Shown here in pieces: positions 55,092 to 64,000 of a DNA stretch of 64,000 bases; the first letter of the stretch is position 1, and each line of letters opens with the position of its first letter. The DNA comes from Thalassotalea algicola (GTDB lineage: Bacteria > Pseudomonadota > Gammaproteobacteria > Enterobacterales > Alteromonadaceae). A program made the translations under genes and the position numbers. Location of the stretch: contig NZ_JABBXH010000006.1 of NCBI RefSeq assembly GCF_012932965.1, forward strand, positions 1-64,000, written 5' to 3'. The notes beneath the pieces were generated by a model. That model ran no database searches, was not told the DNA's origin, and saw only the letters and a program-made list of their open reading frames with translations.

Positions 55092-56234
55092 TTATTTCCC
55101 AGCAGTTTGCTGATATACGCTATGGTAGCTTTGTACCATATGCTCAATACTAAAATTTTCCACGCAATAATCTCGTATCATTGCTTGTTCATCTGACGCT
55201 CTTTCTGGCTGGCTCGCATAAATGTTTAACCCGTCAGCTAAAGCAACAACATTGTTTGCATCAACTAAATGCGTTGTCTGGTGCTGCGGGAAAATCAAAT
55301 CGCTAGTGCCGCCTACATTGGTTGCGACAACAGGCAAACCGCTCGCCATGGCTTCTAGAATGGTATTTGAAATACCCTCCGCCAACGAAGGTAAAACAAA
55401 AACATCCATTGCGGCCATAAGTTCCGGTATATCCTTTCTTAGACCAGCAAGCCAAACCACTTGCTGGGCATTATAATCTTCCACCAATCTTTCTAGTTCT
55501 GGCATTAGTTCGCCATCACCGACAATAATCAACTTTATTGTGTCTTTATATTTATCTTCCGCAGACCACAGCTTAAGAAATGCTTCTAATAATTGTGTTT
55601 GATTCTTAACCGCGGCTAATCTACCTACGGTACCAAAGACTATAGAGCCTTGAGAAGCAAAGTTTTCAGGCAAAACAGCTGGTCTGTTCTCTGTCGAAAA
55701 CTTCTCAACATTGACACCATTACAAATCTGACTAATTTTCTCTGATCGCACGCCAATTTTGTTATGTAAATATTGCTTAGCTTCACTCGACAATGCAATA
55801 AAATGAGATATAAAGGGCTTTAGCAAACGCCTTAGCTTTTGGTACTTAGTATTACTCCCCCCTAAATCATTTATATCCCAACCATGTTCGCCATGTATAC
55901 GCACTTTCACTCCAGCCATAAACGCTGCCAATTGCGCTTCTAATGGATTCAAATTACGTGAGTGGCATATATCAGGCTTTAATTGACGCAATAACTTCCA
56001 ACAGCGAAATAGCCAACTGAGTCCATGTCCTGGAGACTTTTCTAAATCATAAATTTTGAAATTTGTGGTTGTTATTCGTTGTAAAAATTCAGCGTCATGA
56101 TCAGTTATACAGACAATACTGTGAAAATATTGATCTTCAGGTAGATGGTTAATCAAATTAACCATGCCATTTTCTAAGCCTCCAGTAGCAAATGAATATA
56201 CAACATGCGCGATATGGATTTGATTGGATGACAT
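55092..56234 (-). CDS. XrtA-associated sugar transferase (stp2 type)
   Basis: This 380-residue GT4 enzyme has an N-terminus IHIAHVVYSFATGGLENGMVNLINHLP, typical of the second sugar transferase of PEP-CTERM/EpsH systems. It also has HSRNLNPLEAQLAAFMAGV, HGEHGWDINDLGGSN and the donor lobe PSLAEGISNTILEAMASGLPVVAT (E-x7-E). It lies 18 bases before the amidotransferase and 3 bases after the exosortase gene, within the conserved core order. Confidence 0.92.
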   Translation of the reverse strand: MSSNQIHIAHVVYSFATGGLENGMVNLINHLPEDQYFHSIVCITDHDAEFLQRITTTNFKIYDLEKSPGHGLSWLFRCWKLLRQLKPDICHSRNLNPLEAQLAAFMAGVKVRIHGEHGWDINDLGGSNTKYQKLRRLLKPFISHFIALSSEAKQYLHNKIGVRSEKISQICNGVNVEKFSTENRPAVLPENFASQGSIVFGTVGRLAAVKNQTQLLEAFLKLWSAEDKYKDTIKLIIVGDGELMPELERLVEDYNAQQVVWLAGLRKDIPELMAAMDVFVLPSLAEGISNTILEAMASGLPVVATNVGGTSDLIFPQHQTTHLVDANNVVALADGLNIYASQPERASDEQAMIRDYCVENFSIEHMVQSYHSVYQQTAGK

Positions 56235-56237
56235 AAA

Positions 56238-57680
56238 TTACCTAATCGCCTCTAACTGCAATTGTCCAGTACGAGCAATAGATTTAAGCTTTTCTATAGG
56301 TTCCGCGCCATCAAATTGTTCAGTAGAAAATGCGAATACTTCAGCGACATCAGCTTGTCCTGATAATAAGCTAAAGGCTTGATAAAGCTTAGTGAACGCT
56401 GAGTTAACAAAAGTTAAATCCCCAACTTTATACCAGTAAATTACGCCACGTTCTCTTCCAGCAGTATTTCTTAGCAATAAGAATCTTACTTTACGACTCT
56501 CCAGTTCAAAGGTTACCCGCTCTACGACAGTCCATGCATCATGGTTATAAAGCTTATTTGCATGATTAACTAGTTCACCACTATTTTGCTTATTGCCATA
56601 TTTTGCATAAAAAATCTCTTCGCCTTGCTCGAGTTTCACATGAGCTTTTCTAACTGGCTGTTCGAAATTAATACCCCAATTCGAACTTTCTACATTTTTT
56701 AATCCTGCAATATCTATTTGCGGCTCTTCAGGCGCCTGAATTACCGGTAAATTATGTTGAATTGACCAAGTACCAATAAGAAACAAACCAGCTATTAGCC
56801 CAGTTGGAAGCACTTTGCTATTAAAATGTTTGCCGGCTTCATTTGAAGTAAACGTTGCCTTATTAGCTTCAGAGTCGACAAATTTACCGCCAACCCAAAA
56901 CATCAACATGATTACAAAACCGAAAAAGATCCATCCATAGACTAAATGATCGGCACCTGTTGCATACTTCATGTCTGAGTAGTGAGCAATTATCACAATA
57001 AGATAAGCTCTAATACCGTTGGCTATAATCGGTAATACAAAAGAAAAAACGATAAAAATAATCTGTTTTTTAAATGAGCTATAACTTAGATAGGCGAATA
57101 AGGTACCAACCGCCATCGAAGCAATCAAATAACGAATACCAGAACATGCTACGGCTACTTCAAACAAACCGTTAGGGATTTGAATATATAAACCGTCCCT
57201 AAATACTGGAATGCCATGCACTTTCAGTAAGAATACGGTAATCCACGCCGTCACATCTTGCAGTAATGGAATTAAGTTCTCTCCCATCGGCACTGCAAAA
57301 AGCAAATAAGCTAAAGGAAATTTATAACGCCAGGTTAATTGGTGTCCTAAACACATCCATAATATCGAAATAAGCGAAAATACCGTAGCCAGCTGCAACA
57401 GCACATTAATATCTGCAGCATAAGCGAACAACCAAATAAAACAGCTGCCGAATAAAGGCAATAGTGCTATCGCAGTAGGAGCAGCAACTGCACTTTTAAG
57501 AAAAGCTCGATCGCGATAAATTAACCAAAGACTAATAGGTAGAATGAAATAGCCGTGTGCGAAGGTATCAGAGCGACGCCAAATCTCTTCCATAGCCACG
57601 ACGCCTTGCCAATAGAGCACTAACCATCCGCAAATTAGTAGAGACAGAAAACCAAGAAATCGTGTACTGGTAACTAACAT
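56238..57680 (-). CDS. xrtA: exosortase A fused to an EpsI domain
   Basis: This 480-residue protein starts at the ATG at 57680, which overlaps the stop of the upstream gene (TGATG) and has GAGAGG before it. The first about 270 residues are the exosortase: about eight helices with VPMGENLIPLLQDVTA, the catalytic Cys179 in VACSGIRYLIAS, Arg224 in NGIRAYLIV and His245 in GADHLVYGW. Residues about 295-480 form an EpsI-like exported domain (VERVTFELESRKVRFLLLRN). XrtA is a membrane cysteine transpeptidase-like enzyme that cuts PEP-CTERM tails at the inner membrane. EpsI accompanies exopolysaccharide production. No PEP-CTERM substrate is present in this window. Confidence 0.95.
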   Translation of the reverse strand: MLVTSTRFLGFLSLLICGWLVLYWQGVVAMEEIWRRSDTFAHGYFILPISLWLIYRDRAFLKSAVAAPTAIALLPLFGSCFIWLFAYAADINVLLQLATVFSLISILWMCLGHQLTWRYKFPLAYLLFAVPMGENLIPLLQDVTAWITVFLLKVHGIPVFRDGLYIQIPNGLFEVAVACSGIRYLIASMAVGTLFAYLSYSSFKKQIIFIVFSFVLPIIANGIRAYLIVIIAHYSDMKYATGADHLVYGWIFFGFVIMLMFWVGGKFVDSEANKATFTSNEAGKHFNSKVLPTGLIAGLFLIGTWSIQHNLPVIQAPEEPQIDIAGLKNVESSNWGINFEQPVRKAHVKLEQGEEIFYAKYGNKQNSGELVNHANKLYNHDAWTVVERVTFELESRKVRFLLLRNTAGRERGVIYWYKVGDLTFVNSAFTKLYQAFSLLSGQADVAEVFAFSTEQFDGAEPIEKLKSIARTGQLQLEAIR

Positions 57681-58912
57681 CAATTCGCCTCTCTGTTTTC
57701 GTTGAACTCTAATAATTCCTGCAGGGGAGCTAATGTTGATTCCCAAGTGAAGTTATCGAGTATCCACTGACGATTATTTGCGGGAATATCTGAATTAAGC
57801 AATTCAACACAGGCATTAGCATATACCGCCGCGTTATCTTCTACTCGTACCGAATGATTTTCCGGAGCATTGATACCTTCCATGGCCATTGATGTGCAAA
57901 CCACAGGCTTATTAAGTGCCATGGCTTCAAGCACTTTATTCTGAATACCCCGAGCAATTCTTAGTGGCGCAACTACACAGGTAGCTTGTTCAATAAATGG
58001 ACGCATATCATTTACTCTGCCAGTCACGACAATAGCACTATCTTTTTTTAGGGCTAAAATTTCTTTGCTGGGATTGCCACCAGCAACAACAAACTTAACT
58101 TCAGGAACTTTTCTTTTAATATCAGGCCAAACATGTTCAACAAACCAAAGTACTGCATCCACATTGGCCCAGTAATCCATTGCTCCCGTAAAGCTAATAA
58201 ACGGTGAATTCGGTACCAAAGGTTCTTGATGATACTCTACATCCGGATCGAAAAATTTAACGTCAACACCGTTTAATAAACCTGACACCTTGTCTTGATG
58301 CTCTTTGGGTTGACGGTTTTTGAACAAATCTGCTTCATCAGGTGATACAAACAAACTTATATCAAATTGCTGGCAAACCAAATCTTCATATTCAGCTAAC
58401 TTTTTATACTCTCGATTAAATACGAACTTACTAATACCTGATTTTTTCTCAGCATATTGGCGCCATTTATCTGAATCGACATCAACAAAATCAATTACTC
58501 TATGGCACTGGTTAAACGCATCTCCTTGGCAATATTGCGCCATCGAAGAAGAATAAATAAAAACTTTCGCTATAGCTTTGCGTTCAGCTGTTTCACTAAC
58601 CCAGTTAGCCATCTTTCTATCAAAATAATACGGTAGTGTAATCGCCTTACCTGAAAGAAACGCACTAAGTCCTTTTAACTTAGCGAGGGTTTTATTCTGA
58701 TTGAGATAAAAAAGCTCTTTGCAATATTTTTTAAGTTCGCCAATATAACGCTCATCATAAGGATCATCGACAAAACAACCTAAATACACGTCAAAATGTT
58801 CATTAAGCATTTTTAAAATATTAAATGAACGAATTTTATCGCCTTTATTTGGCGGAAAAGGAATTCGATGACATAAAAATAATAGTGGCTCCTTGCTCAT
58901 ATTTTTCTTCAT
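57680..58912 (-). CDS. XrtA-associated sugar transferase (stp1 type)
   Basis: This protein of about 410 residues has PLLFLCHRIPFPPNKGDKIRSFNIL near the N-terminus, the hallmark of the first PEP-CTERM/EpsH-associated sugar transferase. It also has VDFVDVDSDKWRQYAEK and the GT4 donor lobe with PLRIARGIQNKVLEAMALNKPVV. Possible starts are the ATG at 58912, a TTG at 58915 and an ATG at 58900, with no decisive ribosome binding site. Its stop shares a base with the xrtA start, so the two are coupled. Confidence 0.92.
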   Translation of the reverse strand: MKKNMSKEPLLFLCHRIPFPPNKGDKIRSFNILKMLNEHFDVYLGCFVDDPYDERYIGELKKYCKELFYLNQNKTLAKLKGLSAFLSGKAITLPYYFDRKMANWVSETAERKAIAKVFIYSSSMAQYCQGDAFNQCHRVIDFVDVDSDKWRQYAEKKSGISKFVFNREYKKLAEYEDLVCQQFDISLFVSPDEADLFKNRQPKEHQDKVSGLLNGVDVKFFDPDVEYHQEPLVPNSPFISFTGAMDYWANVDAVLWFVEHVWPDIKRKVPEVKFVVAGGNPSKEILALKKDSAIVVTGRVNDMRPFIEQATCVVAPLRIARGIQNKVLEAMALNKPVVCTSMAMEGINAPENHSVRVEDNAAVYANACVELLNSDIPANNRQWILDNFTWESTLAPLQELLEFNENREAN

Positions 58913-58919
58913 CAAACTA

Positions 58920-59954
58920 TTATCCTAAATACTTAGATAGGAAGGGCCCTATCCACTGACTGATCGACAAAGGTAACTTTTGCCACATACGAATGAAGAG
59001 CTTATATTTTGGGTTATTCGGGCTTAAATTAGGCAAATCTTTAGCATTTACTAAATGGTAGTAATAATGCAGGAGTTCCGGCTGCATCCCCCAATTTTTT
59101 TTATACTTATACGGGCCGCTGCCGTTTTTACTACGACCAAAATCATACCATTTACATCCCTTTTCACTCGCATGGCAGAGTACTTGATAATACATGAAGT
59201 CGGCACTTTTTAGTGCTCTAGCATTAGCGTCTCCACCACCGTAATATGGTAATACTTGATCATTAAAATAAAAATTCATTACCGCATTAGACAACTTATT
59301 GTCTTTGTCTTTAATCGTCGTAATATCTACATCTTGCTGAAAGTGCTTAATTAATGACGCGAAATATTGCTTGGTGAATATAGGTGTACCTAAATTACGA
59401 TAACTAATCGACAATAAATGATAGAAGTCATCAATGTTATGGTCATGTGAATACAGCAATTCATTTTTTAAAGAGTGACGAATAACAGCGCGTTGTTTCT
59501 TCTTAACATTCGCCAGTATATCTTCTGCCGAATCAGCAATTTCGCAACCAAAAGTGCTATGCGCTTGCTTGAGTATAAAGTTATTTTGTTGTTCGTGTCG
59601 GTAGCGCAACTCTAAATAATCAACTTGAAGTTGCTCTGCTAACTCACAGGCGTATGCCTCAAGCGCACTTTTTACTTCTTGGTTATCCGCCACAACACCG
59701 CCGTAAACACAAAATGGTGTAGAAACCAGCGCATGCCCAAACAAGCTACTTTTAACTTCAACTAAGGGTAAGACCCCAACGATTCCATGCTCATTTTTCG
59801 CATATAGAAAATAACAATCGTGACCAAACACCTCATCAACCACTTTTTGCCACGCACTTAAGTGAAAAAAGCTTCCTTCAGAATGACTACGAACATAATC
59901 ATCCCACTCTTGATGTTCTGAGGTTAACGTACAAATTTCAATACTAATAGACAC
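58920..59954 (-). CDS. FemAB family XrtA-associated protein
   Basis: This 344-residue GNAT/FemAB-like protein has GSFFHLSAWQKVVDEVFGHDCYFLYA at the N-terminus, KKKQRAVIRHSLKNELL in the centre, and YYGGGDANARALKSADFMYYQVL plus WYDFGRSKNGSGPYKYKKNW at the C-terminus. These are strong signatures of the FemAB-related protein of XrtA/PEP-CTERM systems. It may transfer an amino acid or acyl group to a sugar amine of the glycan. It is the third FemAB/GNAT-like protein here and the only one of the standard core type. Confidence 0.93.
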   Translation of the reverse strand: MSISIEICTLTSEHQEWDDYVRSHSEGSFFHLSAWQKVVDEVFGHDCYFLYAKNEHGIVGVLPLVEVKSSLFGHALVSTPFCVYGGVVADNQEVKSALEAYACELAEQLQVDYLELRYRHEQQNNFILKQAHSTFGCEIADSAEDILANVKKKQRAVIRHSLKNELLYSHDHNIDDFYHLLSISYRNLGTPIFTKQYFASLIKHFQQDVDITTIKDKDNKLSNAVMNFYFNDQVLPYYGGGDANARALKSADFMYYQVLCHASEKGCKWYDFGRSKNGSGPYKYKKNWGMQPELLHYYYHLVNAKDLPNLSPNNPKYKLFIRMWQKLPLSISQWIGPFLSKYLG

Positions 59955-59965
59955 AACAGCTCTCT

Positions 59966-60808
59966 CTAACTTCCTTGATTAAAGTACACATCCTGCATAG
60001 TAGACCACTGGTAGTCCTGCAATAGCCTTACTATTTTATTCTCCATTCTCGACAAGTTAATGTAATGCCTAAAACGAGATTTAAACGACACACCTTCTAC
60101 TTTAGGCTGCTCAGGATCTATTTCCCATGGATGGAAGTAAAAACTATAAGGTTGATTTTCCTGAGCAATAAACTTATCAATTCGACGCTTTGAAAAAGCG
60201 TAAGGGTACAAGCGAAAGTAACCACCACCACCAATACCCGTATTGGCATCATTTTTTCTCAAGGTAGGGATAGGAATTTCGACTATGCCTTCTTCGCGAA
60301 TATATTTAAACCTAGGCCAACTAGGTACGCCATAAAGATCATGATGAATAGGGTATGTGCTTGAGCTATATTCAAACCCTATATCTCTAAGTATTTGATA
60401 TACCCATTGGTTCGATTCATTCACTGAGAAGCTTGGTGCCCTATAGCCTATAATCTCTGTACTACCTGCTGTCTCTAGCAAATCTTTGCTTTTCAATACA
60501 TCGTCTCGAAATTGTTCAGGAGTCATTGTAAGTGCACGTTGATGGTTATACCCATGGCTGGCTAATTCATGACCTTGCTTCACTATGTCTTGAATTAAAT
60601 TAGGGCAGGTTTCCGCAACCCACCCCAACACAAAAAATGTACATTTTGCATTATGCTGTTCGAATAACTCTAATAAACGATAGGTATTGCGCTCAACTCT
60701 TAACGGAAGGTTGTGCCAATCTTGTTGTTTAAATTGCCCTTCAAATGCCGATACATGAAAATAATCTTCCACGTCCACCGTCATTGCATGCTTGGTAACC
60801 TTGTTCAC
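59966..60808 (-). CDS. XrtA system polysaccharide deacetylase
   Basis: This carbohydrate esterase 4 protein of about 280 residues has the N-terminal catalytic motif AMTVDVEDYFHVSAFE (the V-D-V-E-D-Y-F form typical of the XrtA-associated deacetylase), the metal site ELASHGYNHQRAL, and GYRAPSFSV. It also has the family strings SSSTYPIHHDLYGVPSWPR and PYSFYFHPWEIDPEQP. It lacks a signal peptide. The GTG at 60808 is chosen because AAGGGC precedes it and it lies 4 bases after the upstream stop; the ATG at 60784 and a TTG at 60838 are alternatives. Confidence 0.92.
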   Translation of the reverse strand: MNKVTKHAMTVDVEDYFHVSAFEGQFKQQDWHNLPLRVERNTYRLLELFEQHNAKCTFFVLGWVAETCPNLIQDIVKQGHELASHGYNHQRALTMTPEQFRDDVLKSKDLLETAGSTEIIGYRAPSFSVNESNQWVYQILRDIGFEYSSSTYPIHHDLYGVPSWPRFKYIREEGIVEIPIPTLRKNDANTGIGGGGYFRLYPYAFSKRRIDKFIAQENQPYSFYFHPWEIDPEQPKVEGVSFKSRFRHYINLSRMENKIVRLLQDYQWSTMQDVYFNQGS

Positions 60809-60812
60809 TGAA

Positions 60813-62216
60813 TTATCTGCCCTTACCAAATACGACAATTTCGCAAGTGCGAATTAAAATAAGTAAATCAAGGAAGAAACTGCGGTGTTTGATGTAATAT
60901 AGGTCATATTTTAATTTTTCTAGCGCGTCTTCTTCAGTAGAGCCGTAGGGGTATTTCAATTGCGCCCAACCAGCTAAGCCTGGTTTAACATTATGACGCT
61001 CATTGTAATATGGAATCGTTTTAACCAACGACTGCACAAACTCAGGTCGTTCAGGTCTTGGACCAACAAAGCCCATTTCACCGCACATTACATTATATAT
61101 CTGTGGTAACTCATCAACACGGTATTTACGTAAAAAGTGGCCAATACGTGTTGTCCTGTCATCATCTTTGGTTGCCCACTTCGCACCATTTTTTTCAGCA
61201 TCAACTCTCATACTTCTAAATTTAACAATATGAAACGGCTGACCGTCGACACCAACTCGTTCTTGTCGATAGAAAATGGGGGCTGACCAACCATCATCTA
61301 ATTTAATCATTAATGCAGTAACTAACATGACAGGCCAAGTAATCAGCAGCAGCACAAAGGCAATTAACGCATTGAACAGCCAATCTAAAGCGTTTCTTAA
61401 GTAATTATTTGATGCAAAGCCATTCGAATAAATGACCCAACTTGGATAAATTAAATTAACTGCTATCTGACCCGTTTCACGCTCGATAAAGTCAAGAATT
61501 TCAGTAACTTCAACTCCTCGAATTTTACAAGCAAACAATTCATCAACGGGTAAGTTATCTCTTCGCTCGTCACTCGCTACAACAATTTCGTCAATGTCAT
61601 TATCTAGCGCGTAATTCACTAGAGAGCCTTCTAAATCTATTTTTGTTTCTCGTGAAATACCGTCTTCGCTATCGCCACCCATTTTAACAAATGCGTGAAC
61701 CTTAAACGCTTGCCTGTCAACATCTCTACGCATACGTTTTTCAATAATCGACGCCCGCTCACCTGCCCCCAAAATCAAAACATTTCGTTTATTTAAACCA
61801 AACAAATCTAAACTATAGGCGGTGTAACGAATAACAACGATAAGTAGTAAACTTAAAAAGGAAGCTACGCCCAGTATTTCGATAGCTAACGCAAATTGAC
61901 CATAAAAAGGGTTAATAATAGTGACGATGCTAAAAGCAACCGCTATCGATAAAAGGATACGGCGAAATAACCCGCGAAAGCTTTCTCTTAGCTTTGAGTT
62001 GTATAGACCAAGCGCTAAACAAGAAAGTTGCGATATGAGCGCAAAAACTAACGCATAAATGAACATCACATTAGATGGTAATGTCATTTGTTCAACAAAG
62101 GAAAGCCAGCCATTAACACTAATCGCTAACAATATACCCGCCATAAAAACGAGCAATTCGAGTAAAACCAATGACTTACTACCAAGTGATAAATCTCGAA
62201 ACGTACTTGCTGGCAT
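60813..62216 (-). CDS. initiating phosphoglycosyltransferase, PEP-CTERM type
   Basis: This 467-residue polyprenyl-phosphate glycosyl-1-phosphate transferase is of the EpsB/WcaJ kind. Four N-terminal helices (about 14-130) are followed by a Rossmann-like CoA-binding-type domain (VLILGAGERASIIEKRM). A further helix at about 285-310 precedes the catalytic bacterial sugar transferase domain: RQERVGVDGQPFHIVKFRSM, DELPQIYNVMCGEMGFVGPRPE and KPGLAGWAQ. It starts each repeat unit on undecaprenyl phosphate. It is the first gene of the long minus-strand operon; AAGGAATAA lies before the start. Confidence 0.94.
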   Translation of the reverse strand: MPASTFRDLSLGSKSLVLLELLVFMAGILLAISVNGWLSFVEQMTLPSNVMFIYALVFALISQLSCLALGLYNSKLRESFRGLFRRILLSIAVAFSIVTIINPFYGQFALAIEILGVASFLSLLLIVVIRYTAYSLDLFGLNKRNVLILGAGERASIIEKRMRRDVDRQAFKVHAFVKMGGDSEDGISRETKIDLEGSLVNYALDNDIDEIVVASDERRDNLPVDELFACKIRGVEVTEILDFIERETGQIAVNLIYPSWVIYSNGFASNNYLRNALDWLFNALIAFVLLLITWPVMLVTALMIKLDDGWSAPIFYRQERVGVDGQPFHIVKFRSMRVDAEKNGAKWATKDDDRTTRIGHFLRKYRVDELPQIYNVMCGEMGFVGPRPERPEFVQSLVKTIPYYNERHNVKPGLAGWAQLKYPYGSTEEDALEKLKYDLYYIKHRSFFLDLLILIRTCEIVVFGKGR

Positions 62217-62424
62217 AATGCTATTTTATTCCTTTAATTATCTCCTCACACAGCGTGGGAAAATAAGTGAGCTCTGAGCTTTATTACTTTAACAAAGTTA
62301 ACTTTATTTTCACACATTTTAAATAAGATGAATCATTTGTTAAAAAGTGTGCAACATTAAAAAAAATACAATACAATCGATTAGCAATAAAACTATAAAT
62401 ACTGGGTATTAAAAGGTATTAACC
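62217..62424. promoter_or_regulatory. divergent control region of the XrtA polysaccharide core
   Basis: This 208-base AT-rich gap separates the minus-strand operon from the plus-strand export genes and must hold both promoters. A perfect 12-base palindrome AAAGTTAACTTT lies at 62294-62305. CACACATTTT (62311-62320) and AAAAAGTGTG (62342-62351) are near-perfect inverted arms (9 of 10). Overlapping TACAAT boxes at 62367-62377 could be a -10 for the export genes without a good -35. No -24/-12 (RpoN) promoter was seen. Confidence 0.5.
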
Positions 62425-63063
62425 ATGGACAATAGATTTATCCGCGTCATCAAATCAATGACTGTATTAGCTTTTGGCTTATTTTTAGTAGCTTGTAGTT
62501 CAGTACCTACATTGCCACAGGCGACATTACACCCATCAAAAACAACAGATATAGATTCGTATCGCTATTTAATCGGCGCTGGCGATTCAGTTAATATTTT
62601 CGTTTGGCGTAACCCTGAGGTTTCCGGTACATTCACCGTTCGCCCTGATGGCATGATTACAACATCATTAGTTGAAGATATTCCAGTTTCAGGACGCACA
62701 CCGACAGAGCTTGCAAGAGAAATAGAGCAAACATTGAGCACTTATTTACGAGACCCTATCGTTACTGTAACAGTAGGTGGATTTGTTGGCCCGTTTAGCG
62801 AACAAATCAGAGTAATTGGTGAAGCAACTCAGCCGCAATCTATCAGCTATAAAAAGAATATGACTTTACTAGATGTCATGATTCAAGTTGGCGGCTTAAC
62901 AGAATTTGCTGACGGCAATGATGCCATTTTGGTTCGCGTTGAAAATGGTCAACAAAAACAATATGAACTAGCTATCGACGATTTATTAAAAGATGGCGAA
63001 ATAGAAGCGAATGTTGACATGTTACCTGGCGATATCATTATCGTACCAGAAACATGGTTATAA
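62425..63063 (+). CDS. XrtA system exopolysaccharide export lipoprotein (Wza-like)
   Basis: This 212-residue protein has a lipoprotein signal peptide (MTVLAFGLFLVA-C, cysteine about 24). It has a polysaccharide export domain (YRYLIGAGDSVNIFVWRNPEVSGTFTVRPDG, from about residue 48) and a SLBB-like second domain (IRVIGEATQPQSISYKKNMTLLDVMIQVGGLTEFADG). It would form or gate the outer-membrane exit for the polymer. It is shorter than E. coli Wza because the C-terminal amphipathic helix and extra SLBB copy are missing, as is normal in XrtA systems. It is followed 37 bases later by the chain-length determinant. Confidence 0.93.
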   Translation: MDNRFIRVIKSMTVLAFGLFLVACSSVPTLPQATLHPSKTTDIDSYRYLIGAGDSVNIFVWRNPEVSGTFTVRPDGMITTSLVEDIPVSGRTPTELAREIEQTLSTYLRDPIVTVTVGGFVGPFSEQIRVIGEATQPQSISYKKNMTLLDVMIQVGGLTEFADGNDAILVRVENGQQKQYELAIDDLLKDGEIEANVDMLPGDIIIVPETWL

Positions 63064-63100
63064 GAATTACAGCGATTGCCTGTTAGTATAGAGGTCAGGA

Positions 63101-64000
63101 ATGCAAGAGTTACTTGAACAGATAGTAGACTATCTAAAAGGAATTTGGATTAAACGTCGCTATATTATTATAGCGACTTGGGCTATCTGTCCGTTAGGTT
63201 GGTATTTTGTCGCACAAATGCCTAATGTTTATGAGTCTTCAGCACGAGTGTATGTTGACACACAGTCTTTACTAAGGCCGTTATTGAGAGGTCTAACCGT
63301 CGAAACAAATCCAAACACTCAAATTCAGCTAATGGTTAGAACCTTACTAAGTAGGCCGAATTTAGAGCGTATTTCGAGGATGACGGATTTGGATGTGCAG
63401 GCTGCAACCACGGAAGAATACGACAAAATAATAGACGAATTAAAGAAAGATATTAAATTCTCACCGCAAGGGCGCGAAAATATCTTCACGATCTCTATTG
63501 AAAATAAAGATGCAGAAGTAGCCAAAAATATTGTTCAAGCAACATTAACCGTGTTTATTGAGAATACGCTAGGAGAGACTCGTAGTGATTCTGATGAAGC
63601 ACAAAAGTTCTTAAATACGCAATTAAGAGACTACGAGAACCGGCTAATTGCAGCAGAAACAAGACTAACAAACTTTAAGCAAAAGTATGGAGACGTATTA
63701 CTTAGCAATAATGGTGGCTTTTACGCTGCACTTAAGCAAGAACAGACGAAATTAGAAACAGCCCAACTGCAACTCGCTGAAGCAAAAACTCGTCTTGATT
63801 CTGCAAAAGCACAATTGGCAGGTGAAGAGCCAGTATTTGGCCTGTTTTCAAGTCGGGTACAAAGTAATAGTAGTGTCACAACGACTTATGATTCTCGTAT
63901 CCAACAACTTGAACAAAGTATGGATTCATTACTGCTTCGTTATACTGAAAATCACCCTGAAGTCAGAGAGCTGCAAAGAAGGCTTGAAGAGTTGACTACT
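63101..64000 (+). CDS. XrtA system chain-length determinant protein (partial)
   Basis: The reading frame starts at the ATG at 63101 (GAGG-CAGGA upstream) and is still open at the window edge after 300 codons. The first helix (YIIIATWAICPLGWYFVAQMP, about 20-43) is followed by the Wzz domain (NVYESSARVYVDTQSLLRPLLRGL) and a long coiled coil (about 165-300: LNTQLRDYENRLIAAETRLTNFKQKYGD, LRYTENHPEVRELQRRLEEL). This is the polysaccharide co-polymerase of XrtA loci, which sets polymer length. The second helix and any kinase partner lie to the right. Confidence 0.93.
   Translation, partial: MQELLEQIVDYLKGIWIKRRYIIIATWAICPLGWYFVAQMPNVYESSARVYVDTQSLLRPLLRGLTVETNPNTQIQLMVRTLLSRPNLERISRMTDLDVQAATTEEYDKIIDELKKDIKFSPQGRENIFTISIENKDAEVAKNIVQATLTVFIENTLGETRSDSDEAQKFLNTQLRDYENRLIAAETRLTNFKQKYGDVLLSNNGGFYAALKQEQTKLETAQLQLAEAKTRLDSAKAQLAGEEPVFGLFSSRVQSNSSVTTTYDSRIQQLEQSMDSLLLRYTENHPEVRELQRRLEELTT

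Noticed and set aside
62217-62424. RpoN (-24/-12) promoter in front of the XrtA core
   Set aside because: I looked for GG-N10-GC with TTGC on both strands, because XrtA regulons often use RpoN, and saw no acceptable match.

Overview
The window reads as chromosome of an AT-rich marine gammaproteobacterium of the order Alteromonadales, most likely Colwelliaceae (Thalassotalea or Colwellia type). This is inferred from protein character and gene order, not from a search. The supporting blocks are trmA / fabR / fatty acid desaturase / sthA, bioH / comF / nfuA, and an aa3 cytochrome oxidase cluster next to lexA. No rRNA, tRNA, CRISPR array, transposase or integrase was seen.

Positions 1-15.3 kb are housekeeping genes. 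They include a helical-repeat exported protein, trmA, fabR divergent from a delta-9 type desaturase with a perfect FabR-type operator between them, sthA with a periplasmic histidine phosphatase, and a small operon holding a SprA-related HEXXH protein. BioH and ComF, an M14 carboxypeptidase, nfuA behind an IscR-type site, a DinF-like MATE transporter and an exported polysaccharide deacetylase follow. Positions 15.3-24.1 kb are a minus-strand cytochrome c oxidase operon (ctaC, ctaD, ctaG, ctaE, SURF1, a Sco-like protein, ctaA, ctaB, sco). It is interrupted only by a DUF2909-type membrane peptide gene on the plus strand. Subunit II carries two cytochrome c domains. Positions 24.1-25.2 kb hold a 418-base intergenic stretch and lexA with its own SOS box.

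From 25.3 kb to the right edge lies a large exopolysaccharide locus of the exosortase A (XrtA/PEP-CTERM) type. Sugar-nucleotide genes (ugd and an epimerase on plus; tviC- and tviB-like genes on minus) imply two different uronic acids. The conserved XrtA core at 48.7-64 kb contains the initiating phosphoglycosyltransferase, a deacetylase, a FemAB-like protein, two stp-type sugar transferases, exosortase A fused to an EpsI domain, an amidotransferase, a glycosylation ligase, and, divergently, the export lipoprotein and chain-length determinant. The chain-length gene runs off the right edge.

Between the sugar-nucleotide genes and the core (30-48.7 kb) is a strain-type module. It holds a Wzy/ligase-like protein with a large loop insertion, a flippase, an acyltransferase, a sulfotransferase (a second one lies in the core) and exosortase-A-associated hydrolases 1 and 2. 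It also holds an acyl carrier protein, two FemAB/GNAT-like proteins, a DegT-like aminotransferase, a second deacetylase, and two asparagine-synthase-like proteins that lack the N-terminal cysteine. The likely product is a sulfated, acidic, acyl- or aminoacyl-decorated exopolysaccharide. No PEP-CTERM substrate protein is encoded in the window. The ACP-centred decoration module, with no AMP-forming ligase visible, is the best candidate for undescribed chemistry.
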